A stretch of DNA of 64,000 bases from Streptomonospora salina (lineage in GTDB: Bacteria; Actinomycetota; Actinomycetes; Streptosporangiales; Streptosporangiaceae), in assembly GCF_014204715.1 (NCBI RefSeq), contig NZ_JACHLY010000001.1, positions 868,001 to 932,000 of the forward strand. Direction: 5' to 3'. Of the stretch, positions 55,509 through 64,000 are shown piece by piece; position 1 is the stretch's first letter, and each line of letters opens with the position of its first letter. The notes beneath the pieces were generated by a model. The model saw only the letters and a program-made list of their open reading frames with translations. It was not told the origin of the DNA and ran no database searches. Position numbers and translations under genes: made by a program.

Positions 55509-55991
55509 ATGCGCCTCCCACGCCGCACCGCGCTGCCCGCGGAGCTGCGCTCCCGGGTGTCCCTTCAGCGCCGCGAACGCGTCCTCGCCGTCACCGGCGG
55601 GGGCGCGAACGCCCTGGCGGCCACCGACCGCGCGCTGCACCTGCCCGACGGCCGCGCTGTGCCCTGGGAGCACATCGACCGCGCCCGGTGGACCGAAGAA
55701 GGCCTCACCTTCACCGAGGAGGGCCGCGGCCGGCACGTGTTCCACGTCGAGGATCCGGGGCGGATCGCGGAGGTCGTCTACGAGCGGGTGACCGCCACGA
55801 TCGTCGTCTCCCGCCACGTCGGGCTGGAGGGCGGCGCCGAAGGGTTCCGCCTGGTCGCGCGGCGCCCGCCCGGCGGGTCCGACATCTCCTGGCAGATCCA
55901 CGTCGACGAGGGCGTCGACCCGCAGGACCCCCGGGTCGCCGCACAGGCCGGCCCCGAACTGGCCGCTCTGCGCGAGCGGCTGGGCGTGTGA
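55509..55991 (+). CDS. Conserved hypothetical protein, PH-like beta fold possible
   Basis: 160 residues. RRERVLAVTGGGANALAATD and DGRAVPWEHIDRARWTEEGL suggest a compact beta sheet of the kind used to read out a membrane or protein partner; a second half holds VTATIVVSRHVGLEGGAEGF. I recall similar conserved actinobacterial proteins without assigned function. Co-directional with the small membrane-anchored protein five bases upstream, likely one operon. Confidence 0.65.
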   Translation: MRLPRRTALPAELRSRVSLQRRERVLAVTGGGANALAATDRALHLPDGRAVPWEHIDRARWTEEGLTFTEEGRGRHVFHVEDPGRIAEVVYERVTATIVVSRHVGLEGGAEGFRLVARRPPGGSDISWQIHVDEGVDPQDPRVAAQAGPELAALRERLGV

Positions 55992-56029
55992 GGCACTCCG
56001 GTCCGGGCCCCGCACTCCCCGCGGGCCGG

Positions 56030-59029
56030 CTATCCCTGCCGGCGCCGAGCGTCCCGGTCGGCCAGGCCCTGGGCCAGCACCTCCGCCAGGTGCAGGGCCG
56101 GGCGTCCCGCCTCCTGGTCGATCTGGGTGCGGCAGCTGAAACCGTCGGCCAGCACCAGCGTCTGCGGGTCGGCCTCGCGCACGGCCGGCAGCAGCACCCG
56201 CTCCCCCACCGCCGTCGACACGTCGTAGTGCTCGGCCTCGAAACCGAAGTTCCCGGCCAGCCCGCAGCAGCCCGAATCCAGCACGTCGCCGTCGATCCCG
56301 GCGCGCTCCATGAGCGTGCGGTCGGCGTCGAAGCCGATGACCGCGTGCTGGTGGCAGTGCACCTGGCTGATGGCCTTCGCGTCCACCTGCGGCGGCTCCC
56401 AGTCGGGGGCACAGGTGTCGAGGAACTCCGCGAGGGTGTACACCGACGCGGCCACCCGCTCGCTCTCGTGTCCGGGCAGCATCTCCAGCAGGTCCGAACG
56501 CAGCGCGGCCGTGCAGCTGGGTTCCAACCCGACGACGGGCAGCCCCGCTTGCACGTGGGGTGCCAGTGCGCGCAGCGAACGGCGCATCACCTGCCGGGCG
56601 ACGCTCAACTGCCCGGTGGAGACCCACGTCAGCCCGCAGCACACCTGCCCCTGGGGCAGCACCACGCGGAAACCGGCGTCCTCCAGCACCCGAACCGCCG
56701 AGGCGGGCACCTGCGGATGCAGGTAGTTGCCGAAGGTGTCGGGCCACAGGACCACGGTGCCCCGCCGGTTCTCCGGCGCCGACGCGCCGCCCGCGCCGGG
56801 TTGTGCGGCGGCGCCGCTCCGCCCGAGCACACGGCCGAGCGGGCCCCCGCTGCGCCGCCCCTCCTGCCTGCGCGCGCGGCGGCGGAACCAGCGGGTGAAC
56901 GTCGTGCGCGCGAACTCGGGGACGGTCCGCTGCGGCGCGATGCCGCCCAGGCGCTTGAGCGCGTCGCCGAGTCCGCGGGCGCCGCCCGCCCGGTTGACTT
57001 CGGCGGGCGCCGCGGCCGCCAGCCGCGCCCACACCGGCAGCCACCCCATGGAGTAGTGCGACGCCGGCCGCACACGGTTGCGGTAGTGGTGGTGCAGGAA
57101 CTCGGCCTTGTAGGCGGCCATATCCACGTTGACCGGGCAGTCGCTGCGGCAGCCCTTGCACGACAGGCACAGGTCCAGGCTGTCGCGCACCTCTTCGGAG
57201 GCCCAGCCGTCGGTGATGACCTCGCCGTTGATCATCTCGAACAGCATCCGGGCGCGCCCGCGGGTGGAGTCCTTCTCGTCGCGGGTGACCATGTAGCTGG
57301 GGCACATCACGCCCGACCCTTCGTGGCGCCGGCACTTGCCCACGCCCACGCAGCGGCGCATGGCGCGCGCGAAGTCGCCCTGGTCCTCGGGGTAGTCGAG
57401 GACGGTCAGCGGTCCGCTGGTCACGGCCGCCTGACGCAGGTCGGCGTCCATGGGCCGGGGGGCGACGACGACTCCGGGGTTCATCCGGTCGTTGGGGTCC
57501 CACACGGACTTGAACTCGCTGAACGCGCGCATGATCCGGTCGCCGTACATCCGGGGCAGCAGCTCGGAGCGGGCCTGGCCGTCGCCGTGCTCGCCCGAGA
57601 CCGATCCGCCGTGCTCGGCGACGAGGTCGGCGGCGGACTCCATGAAGGAGCGGAACCGGACGCGCCCTTCGGCGTGGTCCAGTCCGAAATCGACGCGCAC
57701 GTGCAGGCAGCCCTCGCCGAAATGGCCGTAGACCACGCCGCGGTAACCGTATTCGTCCATCAGCCGGTCGTAGGCCCGCAGGTAGGAGCCCAGGCGTTCC
57801 GGGGGCACGGCCGCGTCCTCCCAGCCCGGCCAGGCCTCGGTGCCGTCGGGCGCGCGCGTGGCCAGTCCCGAACCCTCCTCGCGGATGCGCCACAGCGCCC
57901 GCGCGTGCGCGGGGTCCTCGACCACATCGGAGTCGAGCGGGCGGGCCGCGCCCGTCAGCGAGCGCAGCACCGCCTTTCCGCGCTCGGTCGCCTCGGCCGC
58001 GTCGGCGCCACCCACCTCGACCATCAGCCAGGCGCCGCCGGAGGGCAGGCCGGTGCTGCCTTCCCCCGGCCGCCGCACCCGCGCGAGCAGCTCTTCGTTG
58101 AGGCCTTCGACGGTCAGCGGGTTGTGCTCGAGTAGTTCGGGCACGGCATCGGCGGCCGCCGGCGCGTCCCGGTAGCCCAGGACGACCAGGGTCCGGGCCG
58201 GCGGCGACTCCACCAGCCGCACCGTTGCGCCGAGCACGGTCACGCAACTGCCCTCGGTTCCGGTGAGCGCACGGGCGAGGTGGCCGCCGTTCTCCGGCAG
58301 CAGGCGGTCCAGCGCGTAGCCGGAGACGCGCCGGGAGAGCTGGGGCATGCCGGTGCGCAGGTCGCCCATGTAGGTGGTGACCAGGTCGCGCAGCGACGCG
58401 TAGATCCGGCCCTCGCGGGTGGGCAGGGCCGCGAGCCGGTCGAGTTCCTCGCGGCCGGTGGCGCCGACCGTCATCCGGGTGCCGTCGTGCAGCAGCACGT
58501 CCAGCGACTCGACGTTGTCGGCGGTGGTGCCCCAGGCGACCGAGTGGGATCCGCAGGAGTTGTTGCCGATCATCCCGCCGATGGTGCACCGGCTGTGCGT
58601 GGAGGGGTCGGGGCCGAAGGTGAGCCCGTGCACGGATGCGGCGGCGCGCAGGTCGTCCAGGATGACGCCGGGCTGGACGCGGGCGGTGCGCTGCTGCGGG
58701 TCGATCTCCTCGATGGCGGTGAGGTGGCGCGAGGTGTCGATGACCAGCCCCTGGCCGATGGCGTTGCCGGCGATGCTGGTGCCTCCGCCGCGCGTCGTCA
58801 GCGGCACCCCGTAGGTGTTGCAGGCGGCCACGGCGGCGACGACGTCGCCGACCGTGCGCGGAAGCACCACGCCCAGGGGTACGTGCCGGTAGTTGGAGGC
58901 GTCGGCGGTGTAGAGGGCCCGGGTGCCGGCGTCGAAGGCCACCGTCCCCGCGACGTCGCGGCGCAAGGCGCGCTGGAAGGCGTCGAGGTCGATGTCGGGC
59001 AGGGCCGCTGGGGAGGTCGTTTCGGGCAT
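56030..59029 (-). CDS. FAD-linked oxidase/Fe-S oxidoreductase fusion (D-2-hydroxyacid or lactate dehydrogenase type)
   Basis: 999 residues from ATG 59029; ATG 59092 is in frame but has no ribosome site. Domain order: FAD_binding_4 (PLTTRGGGTSIAGNAIGQGL, IGGMIGNNSCGSHSVAWGTT), FAD-oxidase C domain (YGHFGEGCLHVRVDFG, GEHGDGQARSELLPRMYG), a 4Fe-4S ferredoxin domain (CVGVGKCRRH ... CPSY and CLSCKGCRSDCP), and two CCG domains (QVCCGLTW and DSGCCGLAGNFGFE). This is the GlpC/Dld-type fused enzyme that oxidises a 2-hydroxyacid and passes electrons to the quinone pool. The specific acid is unknown. Confidence 0.9.
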   Translation of the reverse strand: MPETTSPAALPDIDLDAFQRALRRDVAGTVAFDAGTRALYTADASNYRHVPLGVVLPRTVGDVVAAVAACNTYGVPLTTRGGGTSIAGNAIGQGLVIDTSRHLTAIEEIDPQQRTARVQPGVILDDLRAAASVHGLTFGPDPSTHSRCTIGGMIGNNSCGSHSVAWGTTADNVESLDVLLHDGTRMTVGATGREELDRLAALPTREGRIYASLRDLVTTYMGDLRTGMPQLSRRVSGYALDRLLPENGGHLARALTGTEGSCVTVLGATVRLVESPPARTLVVLGYRDAPAAADAVPELLEHNPLTVEGLNEELLARVRRPGEGSTGLPSGGAWLMVEVGGADAAEATERGKAVLRSLTGAARPLDSDVVEDPAHARALWRIREEGSGLATRAPDGTEAWPGWEDAAVPPERLGSYLRAYDRLMDEYGYRGVVYGHFGEGCLHVRVDFGLDHAEGRVRFRSFMESAADLVAEHGGSVSGEHGDGQARSELLPRMYGDRIMRAFSEFKSVWDPNDRMNPGVVVAPRPMDADLRQAAVTSGPLTVLDYPEDQGDFARAMRRCVGVGKCRRHEGSGVMCPSYMVTRDEKDSTRGRARMLFEMINGEVITDGWASEEVRDSLDLCLSCKGCRSDCPVNVDMAAYKAEFLHHHYRNRVRPASHYSMGWLPVWARLAAAAPAEVNRAGGARGLGDALKRLGGIAPQRTVPEFARTTFTRWFRRRARRQEGRRSGGPLGRVLGRSGAAAQPGAGGASAPENRRGTVVLWPDTFGNYLHPQVPASAVRVLEDAGFRVVLPQGQVCCGLTWVSTGQLSVARQVMRRSLRALAPHVQAGLPVVGLEPSCTAALRSDLLEMLPGHESERVAASVYTLAEFLDTCAPDWEPPQVDAKAISQVHCHQHAVIGFDADRTLMERAGIDGDVLDSGCCGLAGNFGFEAEHYDVSTAVGERVLLPAVREADPQTLVLADGFSCRTQIDQEAGRPALHLAEVLAQGLADRDARRRQG

Positions 59030-59125
59030 GATCCCAGCCTGGCGCGGGTGGCGTGGCGAGACAACCGCCGACGCGTCGGTGATACCCGACATCGGATGTC
59101 AGGTAGAGGCGTCAGGCTGGGCGGC

Positions 59126-59650
59126 ATGCGCAGTGAATCGACGAAGACGACGACCGCCGCATCCGGCGCCGAGGCCGCACACGCCGTCGCCTGGCCGGAG
59201 TTCGCCGCGGCCGAACCCGCGTTCGCGGCCGAGGTCCGGGCCGCGTTCGGCGCCGCCAAGCACCACATCCTGGCGACGGTGCGCGGTGGCGGCTCCCCGC
59301 GGGTCAGCGGCACCGAGGTGGTCCTGTCGGGCGAGGAAATGCTGCTGGGGTCGATGTCGGGCGCACGCAAGGCGCTGGATCTGCGGCGCGACGGCCGCAT
59401 GGCCCTGCACACCGCCCCCGAGGAGTCCATGGAGCGGGGCGACGCCAAGGTCGGCGGCATCGCGGCGGAGGTCACCGACCCCGAGCGGATGCGCGCCCTG
59501 CTTTCCGACCCCGGCGCCGACCCGGCCGCCTTCCACCTCTTCCGCGTCCTGATCAGCGAAGCCGTGATCACCTCGGTGGCGTCCGACAAGCTGCGGATCC
59601 GCCACTGGCACCCGGGCCGCGGCCTCGTCGACACCTACCGGGACGGGTGA
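59126..59650 (+). CDS. Pyridoxamine 5'-phosphate oxidase-family (split beta-barrel) protein
   Basis: 174 residues from ATG 59126. FMN/F420 split-barrel fold: FGAAKHHILATVRGGGSPRVSG, EMLLGSMSGARKALDLRRDGR and KVGGIAAEVTDPERMRALLS. This group includes flavin or F420-dependent oxidoreductases and is not proven to make PLP. It diverges from the FAD/Fe-S gene with 96 bases between starts and ends six bases before the chitinase stop, convergent. Confidence 0.85.
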   Translation: MRSESTKTTTAASGAEAAHAVAWPEFAAAEPAFAAEVRAAFGAAKHHILATVRGGGSPRVSGTEVVLSGEEMLLGSMSGARKALDLRRDGRMALHTAPEESMERGDAKVGGIAAEVTDPERMRALLSDPGADPAAFHLFRVLISEAVITSVASDKLRIRHWHPGRGLVDTYRDG

Positions 59651-59655
59651 AACCG

Positions 59656-61032
59656 CTACCGCGGCTGCCCGGACCCGGCCCTGCCGGGGTCCAGGGAGGT
59701 GTCCATGGCGCGCACGAGCTCGCCTTCGAGGTCCATGTCGAGGTTCCAGAGCATGAGGCCGCCCAGGCCGCGGTCGCGGACGTAGGCGCCTTTGAGGGCG
59801 ACGGTGGCGGGGGTGTCGTAGGACCACCACTGGCCGTCGCCGACCAGCCAGTAGGCGCCGTTGGCGGGGTCGAAGAACCGCCGTCCGCCGCGCCGCTGGA
59901 GTTCGTCGTAGGAGGCGGCGTGCTCGCCGTAGTCGCCCGAGGCGGGGGCCTCGGCCCTCTCTCCGCGGCCGAAGGCCTCCCCCGGCGGCACGCCGCGCCA
60001 GCCGCGGCCGAATCCGGGGAAGCCCACGACGAGCTTGTCGGCGGGCAGGCCGTGGTCGAGATAGCCCTGCACGGCGCCGTGCACGCCCTCGTCCGGCGCT
60101 CCGGGACCGTCGGCGTAGAGGGCGGCGTGGTGCCCGGTCGTCGCGCTCCACGGTCCGGCGAAGTCGTAGCCCTGCACGGTGGCGAAGTCCAGCGGTGCGA
60201 AGGCCTCGGGCTCGTAGCCGTCGCGCATCCGGCCGGGATCGCCGGGCAGTGACGCCGACAGGGTGTACTCGTGCCCGGTCTCGCGCTCCAGCCCGTCCAG
60301 CTGGCGGCGGAACTCCCGCACGACCAGGGTGAAGTTGCGCCGGTCGTCGGGGTGCTCGACGTTGTCGGGGTGGCCGTCGCCGCCGGGCCATTCCCAGTCC
60401 AGGTCGATCCCGTCGAAGACGCCCCGGGCCGCTCCGGGGCCGCCCTGCGGTTCGCCGTCGCGCACCGGAACGTCGCCGCGCAGCCACAGGTCCAGGCACG
60501 AGGAGACGAACTCCCGGCGGGACTCGGGGGTGCGCACCGCCGCGGAGAAGTGCACGGAGGTGTTCCACCCGCCCAGCGAGATGCTCGCGCCCAGGCCGGG
60601 GTGGTCGGCACGCAAGTCGCGCAGCTGGTTGAGGCCGCCGGCCAGCGGCTGGTCGTAGGCGTCGGCCTCGCCGTCGACGCTTTCTCCGGCGTCGTAGCGC
60701 CGCTGGTAGAGCTCCCAGCGGGCGTCCTCGGCGGGCAGCCGGCAGCGTCCCTCGTCGCCGATCTCGCCGAAGGCCCACATCAGGCGGGTGAGCCGGGCGG
60801 CCGCGCCGCTGTCGGCGACGTCGGAGATCCGGTAGTCGCGCACCGGCTGGTTCCAGCCCGCGAAATAGGCGATGCGGTGCACGGGGCCGCTGCCGACCGC
60901 GTCGACGGCGGCCAGAGCGCCGGCCGCGACCGCAGCCGCCAGCGCCGCGGCGGCGGCGCCCAGCAGCAGCCGGCCGCGGCGCGTGCGCGGCACGCGCGGC
61001 CGCCGTCGGGGGGCATCGGTCCGACCCTTCAC
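59656..61032 (-). CDS. GH18 chitinase
   Basis: 458 residues from GTG 61032. An Arg-rich N-terminus is followed by a membrane or signal segment (about residues 21-43). The GH18 barrel has SISLGGWN and the catalytic DGIDLDWEW with Asp207, Asp210, Asp212 and the proton donor Glu214; YDFAGPW and the closing GGLMLWNLDMD are also typical. It hydrolyses beta-1,4-GlcNAc chains. No chitin-binding module and no DasR-like site were seen upstream. Whether it is secreted or membrane-anchored is not clear. Confidence 0.93.
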   Translation of the reverse strand: MKGRTDAPRRRPRVPRTRRGRLLLGAAAAALAAAVAAGALAAVDAVGSGPVHRIAYFAGWNQPVRDYRISDVADSGAAARLTRLMWAFGEIGDEGRCRLPAEDARWELYQRRYDAGESVDGEADAYDQPLAGGLNQLRDLRADHPGLGASISLGGWNTSVHFSAAVRTPESRREFVSSCLDLWLRGDVPVRDGEPQGGPGAARGVFDGIDLDWEWPGGDGHPDNVEHPDDRRNFTLVVREFRRQLDGLERETGHEYTLSASLPGDPGRMRDGYEPEAFAPLDFATVQGYDFAGPWSATTGHHAALYADGPGAPDEGVHGAVQGYLDHGLPADKLVVGFPGFGRGWRGVPPGEAFGRGERAEAPASGDYGEHAASYDELQRRGGRRFFDPANGAYWLVGDGQWWSYDTPATVALKGAYVRDRGLGGLMLWNLDMDLEGELVRAMDTSLDPGRAGSGQPR

Positions 61033-61104
61033 ACTCGCCAACCTAGCGGGCGCTGCCCGGGCGGCGCAGGGCCACAACCGGCCGCCGGACCGCGATCGAC
61101 CGGC

Positions 61105-62274
<1,170 letters not shown>

Positions 62275-62329
62275 AGGACCGCGAAGCAGTGAGGACTAAT
62301 TTTGTCACCCTCGTGCTACCCGGGCGCCG

Positions 62330-64000
62330 CTAGCGTTCGCGCATCACACGTTTCTCCTGCTCGACCGACATGAGCTCGGCGAATAGGCGCTGGTATTCGT
62401 CCGGCTGAGCCGCGGGGTCCAGCCGCCCGAGGCGCGATTTCAGGTTTGCGACTCGGCGGTTGATGGAATGAATCTTGATTGTGCCGAGAATTTCCTGGGC
62501 GTAATGCTCGTCGAGTTCTCCGTAGATCTCCAGCGGCTCGACCGCCAGGCGGGTCACGAACGCCCGCTGGGCTTCGTCGGGCGCGGCGTCGCACAGCCCC
62601 GCCACCCACTGCCGGGCGTCGCCCGCGGCACCCACCCCGCCCTGGGCGCTGATCAGCTCGTAGACGGCGCGGTGCTGGGGCACGCTGAACGAGTCCGCGC
62701 CGAGATCGTCGAACTCCCCCGCCAGCCCCGGATGCTGCACCGCGATCTTCAAGGCTTGGCGCTCGCGCTGAAGCGAGGGGTCGCGCACGTCGTAGGGCGC
62801 GGCGTCGGCGGCGCCGGCCGAAGCCTGGGGCGCGGGGCGCGCGGGCGCGGAGTAGGCCCCGCCGCCGCTGCGCCGGCGCGCGGCCACGTGCGCCGACACG
62901 CGGCGCTGCACGAACGACTCGTCCATGATGCCCAGCCAGTGGTCGAGGTTGACCCCGTAGAGCTTGCGCACCCCGTCGTTGCGGATGCTGGCCACGATCT
63001 CGGCGGCGGCGTCGAGCCCGGCCATGCGGCCTTCGGCGGTGTCGAGGTCGTACTGCTCGATGACGGTGCGGATCATGAACTCGTACAGCGGCTTGCGGTC
63101 GGCGACGAGATCGCGCACCGCGGCGTCGCCGCGGCTCTGGCGCAGGTCGCAGGGGTCGAGGCCGTCGGGCTGGACGGCCACGAAGGTCTCGGATGCGAAC
63201 CCGTGCTCCTCGGCGAAGGCCCGCACCGCCGCCCGGCGGCCGGCGGCGTCGCCGTCGAAGGTGAACACGACTTCGCCGCCCTGGTTGGAGCGGCCCAGCA
63301 GCATGCGGCGCAGCACCTTGAGGTGGTCCTCGCCGAAGGAGGTCCCGCAGGTGGCCACGGCGGTGGGCACGCCGGCCAGGTGGCAGGCCATGACGTCGGT
63401 GTAGCCTTCGACGATCACGGCGCGGTGCTCGCGGGCGATCTCGCGCTTGGCGAGGTCGAGCCCGTAGAGCAGGTGGCCCTTCTTGAAGATCGGGGTTTCG
63501 GGGGTGTTGAGGTACTTGGGCCCGTCGTCGTCGGGGTCGAGTTTGCGGGCGCCGAAGCCCACGATCTCGCCGTTGACTTCGCGCACCGGCCACACGAGCC
63601 GGTTGCGGAACTTGTCGTAGGCGCCGCGGCGGCCCTGTCCGGCCAGCCCTGCGGTGACGATCTCCTGGTCGCTGAAGCCCGCGTCGCGAAGGCGGCCGGT
63701 CAGCGCCTCCCAGCCGCCGGGGGCGTAGCCCACGCCGAAGTGCTCGGCGTCGGCGCGGCCGAACCCGCGCTCGGTCAGGAAGCGCCGGCCCTCCTTGGCG
63801 GCGGGCGCGAGCAGCTGCTCGGCGTAGAAGCGCTGGGCCTCGCGGTGGGCCTCGATGAGCCGCTGGCGCTGCCCCTGGTCTTGGCGGGAGGTGTGGCCGC
63901 CGCCCTGTTCGTAGCGCAGCCGGATGCCGGACTGGTGGGCCAGTGACTCGACGGCCTCGACGAAACTGAGGGTTTCGATCTGCTGGATGAACCGGATGAC
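62330..64000 (-). CDS. dnaG: DNA primase, C-terminal part
   Basis: About 557 codons; the N-terminus with the zinc finger is beyond the right edge. The RNA-polymerase domain is seen from IRFIQQIETLSFVEAVESLA. TOPRIM motifs are intact: the Glu motif VIVEGYTDVMACHLAG and FTFDGDAAGRRAA with DxD. The rest is the DnaB-binding helical domain, ending FAELMSVEQEKRVMRER. It makes RNA primers at the replication fork. Co-directional with the downstream sigma gene, reminiscent of the dnaG-rpoD order of other bacteria. Confidence 0.96.
   Translation of the reverse strand, partial: VIRFIQQIETLSFVEAVESLAHQSGIRLRYEQGGGHTSRQDQGQRQRLIEAHREAQRFYAEQLLAPAAKEGRRFLTERGFGRADAEHFGVGYAPGGWEALTGRLRDAGFSDQEIVTAGLAGQGRRGAYDKFRNRLVWPVREVNGEIVGFGARKLDPDDDGPKYLNTPETPIFKKGHLLYGLDLAKREIAREHRAVIVEGYTDVMACHLAGVPTAVATCGTSFGEDHLKVLRRMLLGRSNQGGEVVFTFDGDAAGRRAAVRAFAEEHGFASETFVAVQPDGLDPCDLRQSRGDAAVRDLVADRKPLYEFMIRTVIEQYDLDTAEGRMAGLDAAAEIVASIRNDGVRKLYGVNLDHWLGIMDESFVQRRVSAHVAARRRSGGGAYSAPARPAPQASAGAADAAPYDVRDPSLQRERQALKIAVQHPGLAGEFDDLGADSFSVPQHRAVYELISAQGGVGAAGDARQWVAGLCDAAPDEAQRAFVTRLAVEPLEIYGELDEHYAQEILGTIKIHSINRRVANLKSRLGRLDPAAQPDEYQRLFAELMSVEQEKRVMRER

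Overview
The window is 64 kb of very GC-rich DNA with frequent GTG starts and gene-end overlaps of the ATGA, GTGA and TGATG type. Gene content points to a filamentous actinomycete: an ECF41 sigma factor with its carboxymuconolactone-decarboxylase partner, two copies of the actinobacterial DUF574 methyltransferase family, a mycothiol-type DinB-fold protein, a MetPS-type transporter, a CBM2 pectate lyase and a DnaG next to an Hrd-like sigma factor. Nocardiopsaceae or Streptomycetaceae relatives are plausible, but I cannot fix the genus from sequence reading alone.

Layout. 1-5.7 kb: partial DUF2236 oxygenase, a lower-GC membrane protein, a sulfotransferase-like protein and 6-phosphogluconate dehydrogenase. 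5.7-16.8 kb: a mosaic of single genes and pairs: DUF574 methyltransferase, SIS sugar-phosphate protein with a DasR-like site upstream, ECF41 sigma plus CMD protein, a second methyltransferase, a FolC/Mur-ligase-like protein, SRPBCC protein, TetR regulator with its own inverted repeat, Bcr/CflA-type exporter, TIGR03086 protein, LLM flavin enzyme and SelW-like protein. 17-31.5 kb: RlaP-type nucleotidyltransferase, penicillin acylase, RDD protein, MetP/MetS-like transporter, Stealth phosphotransferase, pectate lyase with a LacI-type operator at its predicted start site, IPP isomerase, a zinc-ribbon gene that runs into an antisense tRNA, malate dehydrogenase and a cephalosporin-C-deacetylase-like esterase. 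31.5-35.6 kb: a Ski2-like DUF3516 helicase and a two-gene split RibD-like pair.

35.7-52.2 kb is the most coherent block: a complete protocatechuate branch of the beta-ketoadipate pathway. On the plus strand lie an IclR regulator, pcaI, pcaJ, pcaF, pcaH, pcaG, pcaB, pcaD, pcaC and then pobA, enough to take 4-hydroxybenzoate to succinyl-CoA and acetyl-CoA. Divergently lies an apparent operon of a MetE-like zinc methyltransferase, a complete NMT1/SsuABC-type ABC importer and an aromatic-type aldehyde dehydrogenase. Four copies of one 15-bp motif sit in the control regions of this block and probably bind the IclR protein. The natural reading is uptake of an aromatic substrate, oxidation of an aldehyde, then ring cleavage; the role of the MetE-like protein is open.

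52.4-64 kb: a second DUF574 methyltransferase, a NUDIX hydrolase, a VapBC-like pair, tRNA-Asn with a clear terminator, two small conserved proteins, a 999-residue FAD/Fe-S oxidoreductase, a flavin-type oxidase, a GH18 chitinase, an Hrd-like sigma factor and a partial DnaG primase. I saw no CRISPR array, no insertion sequence and no prophage. Palindromic hairpins close many transcription units, mostly without a U-run.
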